Origin: Hydrogenophaga sp040372165
Lineage (GTDB): Bacteria; Pseudomonadota; Gammaproteobacteria; Burkholderiales; Burkholderiaceae_C
Assembly (NCBI RefSeq): GCF_040372165.1
Contig: NZ_BAABWG010000002.1
Span: 310,001-374,000, forward strand
Length of the DNA: 64,000 nt
Direction of reading: 5' to 3'
Part shown: positions 60,412 to 64,000 of the stretch, piece by piece
How positions within the stretch are numbered: position 1 is the stretch's first letter
How the letters are laid out: each line of letters begins with the position of its first letter
Program-made: the position numbers and the translations under genes
The notes under the pieces: model-generated
What the model was told of the DNA's origin: nothing
The model's input: the letters and a program-made list of their open reading frames with translations, nothing else
The model's database searches: none

Positions 60412-60804
60412 TCAATGCCAGGTAGCTTTCCTTCCATCGCGTTCGATGGTCAGTTGTCCGTCATTCTTGAAGTACTTTCCGGTGCCGTTGAAAGAAGTGC
60501 AACCCGGGTCGCCAGCACCAGATCCCGGAACGTAGCGGCAGGAGTTCACCACAAAAGTGCCTTCATGCTGCTCTCCGACAAAAGTCATATTGCAGTTGCA
60601 CTGGCTTCCGTCAGTCGTGTAGAAGTACATCAGCAAGGGGGTGGAAAATTCGCCCCCGGTCAGGTCCAAAGGCACGTTGTCACTGTCGCGGTTCCACAAG
60701 CTGAACAAGTCCTTCGTTTTGTCTTCTCCGCCGCCGCCGCAGGCGACAAGACCCGCGACCATAAGTGCTGCCGCTGCAAATCTAAGTGCAGTCTTTCTTT
60801 TCAT
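60412..60804 (-). CDS. Cys-rich lipoprotein of unknown function
   Basis: A 130-residue protein with a signal peptide and lipobox (AALMVAGLVACGGGGED, Cys about residue 22). The mature part has five more Cys, including a tight CNC in DGSQCNCNMTF, then SCRYVPG and DPGCTSFNG. I do not recognise a family. Codon use and AT content are somewhat unlike the flanks, which may mean transfer. It lies alone between two near-identical terminators. Confidence 0.68.
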   Translation of the reverse strand: MKRKTALRFAAAALMVAGLVACGGGGEDKTKDLFSLWNRDSDNVPLDLTGGEFSTPLLMYFYTTDGSQCNCNMTFVGEQHEGTFVVNSCRYVPGSGAGDPGCTSFNGTGKYFKNDGQLTIERDGRKATWH

Positions 60805-60926
60805 CTGATTTCCTCCGTTAATGTTGCTGCGTGTGACAATTGGCTAGTATTGCAACCCAGAATCCCCAAACTGATATCCTCAAAAAGAGGGATGGTACTG
60901 GCGGGTTTTATCTTGACGGTGGGCAC

Positions 60927-60953
60927 AAAAAAACGCAGGCCAATGGCCTGCGT
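60927..60953 (-). terminator. intrinsic terminator of the aminotransferase gene
   Basis: Minus strand: 9-bp stem ACGCAGGCC/GGCCTGCGT (60953-60945 with 60941-60933), loop ATT, followed by a T run of seven (60933-60927). It lies 37 bases after the class V aminotransferase stop. The stem is the same as in the terminator at 60357-60387 except for the loop. The 185-base gap here holds nothing else evident. Confidence 0.85.
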
Positions 60954-60989
60954 CTGTACCCTGCGGGCTGGCTGATCTGCCGGGGCAGG

Positions 60990-62141
60990 TCAGGCCGTGG
61001 CAGCCGCTGCCGGTGCCACGACCTTCAGCGCCTCTTCCAGGCGCTTCACCGAGCCCTGGCCGTCGTGCCACTTGTCCAGGCCAAACAGGCCGACGCGGAA
61101 AGTGCTGAAGCCCTCGGGCTCGTCGCACTGCAGCGGCACACCAGCAGCAGTCTGCAGGCCCTGGGCCAGGAATTTCTTGCCGTTCTGGATGTCCGGGTCG
61201 CTGGTGTAGCTCACCACCACGCCAGGGGCCTGGAAGCCTTCAGCGGCCACGCTCACAAAGCCGTGGCGAGCCAGCAAATCGCGCACACCCTGGCCCAGCG
61301 CCAGCTGCTCGTCCTTGACCTTTTGCAGACCGTAGGCTTCTGTCTCCAGCATGGTGTCGCGCAGCTTGGTCAGGCCGTCGGTCGGCATGGTGGCGTGGTA
61401 GGCGTGGGCGCCGCCTTCGTAAGCCGCCATGATCTGCAGCCACTTCTTGAGGTCCATCGCGAAGCTGCTGCTGTTGGTGTCTTCAATGGCCGTTCGGGCG
61501 CGCTCGCTGAGCATCACCATGGCGCAGCAAGGCGAGCTGCTCCAGCCTTTTTGTGGGGCGGACACCAGCACGTCCACGCCGGTGGCCTGCATGTCCACCC
61601 ACATGGCGCCAGAGGCAATGCAGTCCAGCACGAACAAACCACCCACGGCATGCACGGCGTCAGCCACAGCCTTGAGGTAGTCATCCGGCAGGATCATGCC
61701 GGCAGCGGTTTCCACGTGAGGGGCAAACACCACCGCAGGCTTTTCCTTGGCGATGGCGGCTTTCACCTCCTCGATCGGGGCAGGCTGCCAGGGCGACTGC
61801 GCATCGCTCTCGTCCAGGCGGCGGGCTTTGAGCACAGTGTGACTCGCAGGGATCTTGCCCATGTCGAAAATCTGGCTCCAGCGGAAGCTGAAGAAGCCGT
61901 TGCGGATGACCATCACATGCTTGTCGGCCGCAAACTGGCGGGCCACGCTTTCCATGCCGAAGGTGCCGCTGCCAGGCACGATGACGGCGCTGTGGGCGTT
62001 GTAGACACGCTTGAGGTGGCTCGACAAGTCCTTCATCACGCCCTGGAAGCGCTTGGACATGTGGTTGAGCGAGCGGTCGGTGTAAACGACCGAAAACTCC
62101 AGCAATCCATCGGGATCAACGTCGGGCAGCAGTCCGGGCAT
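60990..62141 (-). CDS. class V aminotransferase
   Basis: A 383-residue PLP enzyme. The PLP lysine is in LVSAPQKGWSSSPCC (about residue 200), preceded by FVLDCIASGAMW, where Asp contacts the pyridine N. PGSGTFGMESVARQFA and YHATMPTDGL are typical of the serine-pyruvate/alanine-glyoxylate group. The substrate pair is not certain. The ATG at 62141 (MPGLLPDVDPDG) is preferred to a longer frame without conserved residues. Confidence 0.88.
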   Translation of the reverse strand: MPGLLPDVDPDGLLEFSVVYTDRSLNHMSKRFQGVMKDLSSHLKRVYNAHSAVIVPGSGTFGMESVARQFAADKHVMVIRNGFFSFRWSQIFDMGKIPASHTVLKARRLDESDAQSPWQPAPIEEVKAAIAKEKPAVVFAPHVETAAGMILPDDYLKAVADAVHAVGGLFVLDCIASGAMWVDMQATGVDVLVSAPQKGWSSSPCCAMVMLSERARTAIEDTNSSSFAMDLKKWLQIMAAYEGGAHAYHATMPTDGLTKLRDTMLETEAYGLQKVKDEQLALGQGVRDLLARHGFVSVAAEGFQAPGVVVSYTSDPDIQNGKKFLAQGLQTAAGVPLQCDEPEGFSTFRVGLFGLDKWHDGQGSVKRLEEALKVVAPAAAATA

Positions 62142-62323
62142 GGGTGTCTCCTTGCAGTGTTCGTGAGATGTTCTGGGGTGTGGGCGTCCCTGGTGCCGGG
62201 GATCGCCTGCACACCACACGGGTCATGCAGCCAGGTGGCTGGCGACCTTGAGGTTCAGCCGCATTGTCGCATTCTGAGAGAGCCCCGGGGCGGTCAGGGG
62301 GCTCCGCCAGCGCGGACAGGCGC

Positions 62324-62839
62324 TCAGCCGCGGCTTTGACGCACCCGCCGCAGTTCGTCCCAGATCAGGGAGGCGGCACCGATGGTGATGGCCGCGTCGG
62401 CCACGTTGAAGGCCGGGAAATGCCCGCGCGGGAACATGCCCGAGAGGAAAGCCCAGTGGAAATCCAGGAAATCCACCACATAGCCGTGCAGCGGGCGGTC
62501 GATCAGGTTGTTGCCAATGGCGCCGGCCATGATGCTGGCCAGGGCAAAAGAAAACAGCTTCTGACTCGAATGGTTGCGCAGCATCACCAGAATGAAGATC
62601 ACCACCGCCACGCTGATGCCGATGAAGAACCAGCGCTGCCATCCCCCGGCGCTGGCCAGGAAGGAAAACGCAGCGCCGGTGTTGTGGGCGCGGACAATGT
62701 TGAAGAAGCTGGTGATGACGGTCTGGTCACCCAGCTGGTAGTTCTGAAGAATCCACCACTTGGTGATCTGGTCGACGACGACCCAGACGGCCGTCACGGC
62801 CAGCCAGGTCCACATCGATGGGCGCGCGCTGCTGCTCAT
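62324..62839 (-). CDS. lspA: lipoprotein signal peptidase II
   Basis: A 171-residue four-helix aspartic protease that removes the signal peptide of diacylated prolipoproteins. The two catalytic Asp lie in NNLIDRPLHGYVVDFLDFHW (about residue 125) and PAFNVADAAITIGA (about residue 145). It follows ileS with 28 bases between, the classic ileS-lspA order. Confidence 0.96.
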   Translation of the reverse strand: MSSSARPSMWTWLAVTAVWVVVDQITKWWILQNYQLGDQTVITSFFNIVRAHNTGAAFSFLASAGGWQRWFFIGISVAVVIFILVMLRNHSSQKLFSFALASIMAGAIGNNLIDRPLHGYVVDFLDFHWAFLSGMFPRGHFPAFNVADAAITIGAASLIWDELRRVRQSRG

Positions 62840-62867
62840 GTGTTTCCCTTGAAAAGGCGCAAACGCC

Positions 62868-64000
62868 TCAGGCAGCCAGGCGGCTCTCGCCTTCGCCGTC
62901 GAGGTTGGTCACGCAGCGGCCGCACAAGGTGGGGTGCGCCTCGCTATGGCCCACATCGTCGGTGTAGTGCCAGCAGCGCTCGCACTTGGTCGCCGTGCTG
63001 GGCGCAACCTTCACAGCCAGATGCTCGCCATCCACCACGCTCACTGCGGAGGTGATGGTGACGAACTTCAGGTCATCGCCCAGCGAACGCAGCAGCGCGG
63101 CGTCGTCGGCGCCGGCCGTGATCTCCAGCGTCGCCTGCAGCGATGCGCCCACCTGACCGGCTTCGCGAACCACCTCGATCTCCTTGTTGGCCATCTCGCG
63201 GATCTCGCTGATGCGCTTCCACTTGGCCAGCAAGGCTTCGTCAGGCGTGCCGAAAGACCAGAAGGTTTCAAAGAAGATGGAGCCTTGCGACTTCTCGCCC
63301 GCAAACACGGCCCAGGCTTCTTCTGCCGTGAAGGACAGGAAAGGCGCCATCCAGCGCAGCATGGCCTGGGTGATCTGCCACAAGGCGGTCTGGGCGCTGC
63401 GGCGGGCCAGACCATCTGCCTTGGTGGTGTAGAGGCGGTCCTTGAGCACGTCCAGATAGAAGGCGCCCAGGTCTTCCGAGCAGTACACCTGAAGCTTGCT
63501 CACCACCGGGTGGAATTCGTACACGTCGAAGTGCTTGAGGATCTCGGCCTGCAGCTCGGCCGCGCGGGCCAGTGCGTAGCGGTCGATCTCCAGCATCTGC
63601 TCTGGCGCCACAGCATCCGTCTCGGGGTTGAAGTCCACCGTGTTGGCCATCAGGAAACGCAAGGTGTTGCGGATCCGGCGGTAGGCGTCCACCACGCGGG
63701 CCAGGATGTTGTCGTCGATGTTCAGGTCGCCCGAGTAATCGGTCGCGGCCACCCACAGGCGCACGATTTCAGAGCCCAGCTTCTCGCTGATCTCTTGCGG
63801 CACCACCACGTTGCCCAGGCTCTTGCTCATCTTGCGGCCCTGGCCATCGGTGGCAAAGCCGTGGGTCAGCAGCCCCTTGTAGGGTGCGCGTCCATAGATC
63901 GCGCAGCCGAGCAGCAGCGAGCTGTGGAACCACCCGCGGTGCTGGTCGTGGCCTTCCAGGTACAGATCGGCCTCAGGGCCTTCGGCATGGAAAGCGCCGT
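62868..64000 (-). CDS. ileS: isoleucyl-tRNA synthetase, 3' part
   Basis: The gene runs past the right edge; only the C-terminal part is in the window. It contains the KMSKS loop (GRKMSKSLGNVVVPQEI, about 63840-63810), the anticodon-binding helices and the C-terminal zinc finger CERCWHYTDDVG with LCGRCV. Upstream in frame, LLLGCAIYGRAPYKGLLTHG is still catalytic-domain sequence, so the frame is open to the edge. An ATG near 63830 is internal, not a start. It charges tRNA-Ile and is cotranscribed with lspA. Confidence 0.96.
   Translation of the reverse strand, partial: GAFHAEGPEADLYLEGHDQHRGWFHSSLLLGCAIYGRAPYKGLLTHGFATDGQGRKMSKSLGNVVVPQEISEKLGSEIVRLWVAATDYSGDLNIDDNILARVVDAYRRIRNTLRFLMANTVDFNPETDAVAPEQMLEIDRYALARAAELQAEILKHFDVYEFHPVVSKLQVYCSEDLGAFYLDVLKDRLYTTKADGLARRSAQTALWQITQAMLRWMAPFLSFTAEEAWAVFAGEKSQGSIFFETFWSFGTPDEALLAKWKRISEIREMANKEIEVVREAGQVGASLQATLEITAGADDAALLRSLGDDLKFVTITSAVSVVDGEHLAVKVAPSTATKCERCWHYTDDVGHSEAHPTLCGRCVTNLDGEGESRLAA

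Overview
The window looks like a chromosomal segment of a betaproteobacterium, most likely order Burkholderiales, family Comamonadaceae or a close relative. Supporting signs are the high GC content, the ctaA-ctaB-SCO cytochrome oxidase assembly block, the ileS-lspA pair, rpfE-like-recJ next to lolCD, argH divergent from an AlgZ/AlgR-like pair, and a GC-rich palindromic repeat inside valS of a type I associate with Comamonadaceae genomes. The genus cannot be fixed from the sequence alone. There is no rRNA, CRISPR array, prophage, plasmid origin or transposase gene. One tRNA-Leu(CAA) is present.

Layout. 1-9.2 kb: heme A and heme O synthases, an SCO copper chaperone, a 2Fe-2S reductase, an epimerase, a Ca2+/Na+ exchanger, a membrane-anchored lambda-lysozyme-like protein, tRNA-Leu, cysM, a NUDIX hydrolase, tusA and a dehydrogenase-like protein with altered catalytic residues. 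9.2-18.8 kb: valS carrying an in-frame repeat, rubrerythrin-DUF3501, truC back to back with yaaA, a prolyl-hydroxylase / alpha-beta hydrolase / FkbM operon, and queF. 18.9-26.4 kb: two paralogous seven-helix membrane proteins with degenerate GGDEF domains, separated by a dienoyl-CoA isomerase-like gene, dinB, a SIMPL protein and an RskA-domain protein, then lldD. 26.5-34.3 kb: a phosphotransferase/ATPase fusion, amtB with a sigma-54 promoter, a PETase-like polyesterase followed by a half-length lipase-foldase-like protein, cutA, DUF5329, bacteriohemerythrin and an HDOD protein. 34.4-44.7 kb: argH, an AlgZ/AlgR-like two-component pair followed by araC, a PEBP protein, recJ, an rpfE-like gene, lolC/lolD and a CZB protein. 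44.7-51.4 kb: a META lipoprotein, tatD, a deoxyinosine glycosylase, a spermidine-synthase-like protein, an orphan GspE/PilB ATPase, a Crp/Fnr regulator and a DMT exporter. 51.5-58.2 kb is the most accessory-looking part: a 273-bp MITE-like palindromic element, an unrecognised protein, an SDR lacking its catalytic Tyr and Lys, two siderophore-interacting-protein paralogs, a cytoplasmic trypsin-like protease and a MarR regulator with a paired operator. 58.2-64 kb: a DMT exporter, a quinone oxidoreductase, a Cys-rich lipoprotein, a class V aminotransferase, lspA and the 3' part of ileS.

The strongest candidates for new biology are: (i) the PETase-like enzyme next to a truncated lipase-foldase-like membrane protein; (ii) the paired degenerate-GGDEF membrane proteins, which share an unusual LYHxRCF signature; (iii) the compound palindromic element at 51.5 kb; and (iv) the repeat that has become part of the valyl-tRNA synthetase protein. 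All start choices, promoters and functions were read by eye; no database search was run.
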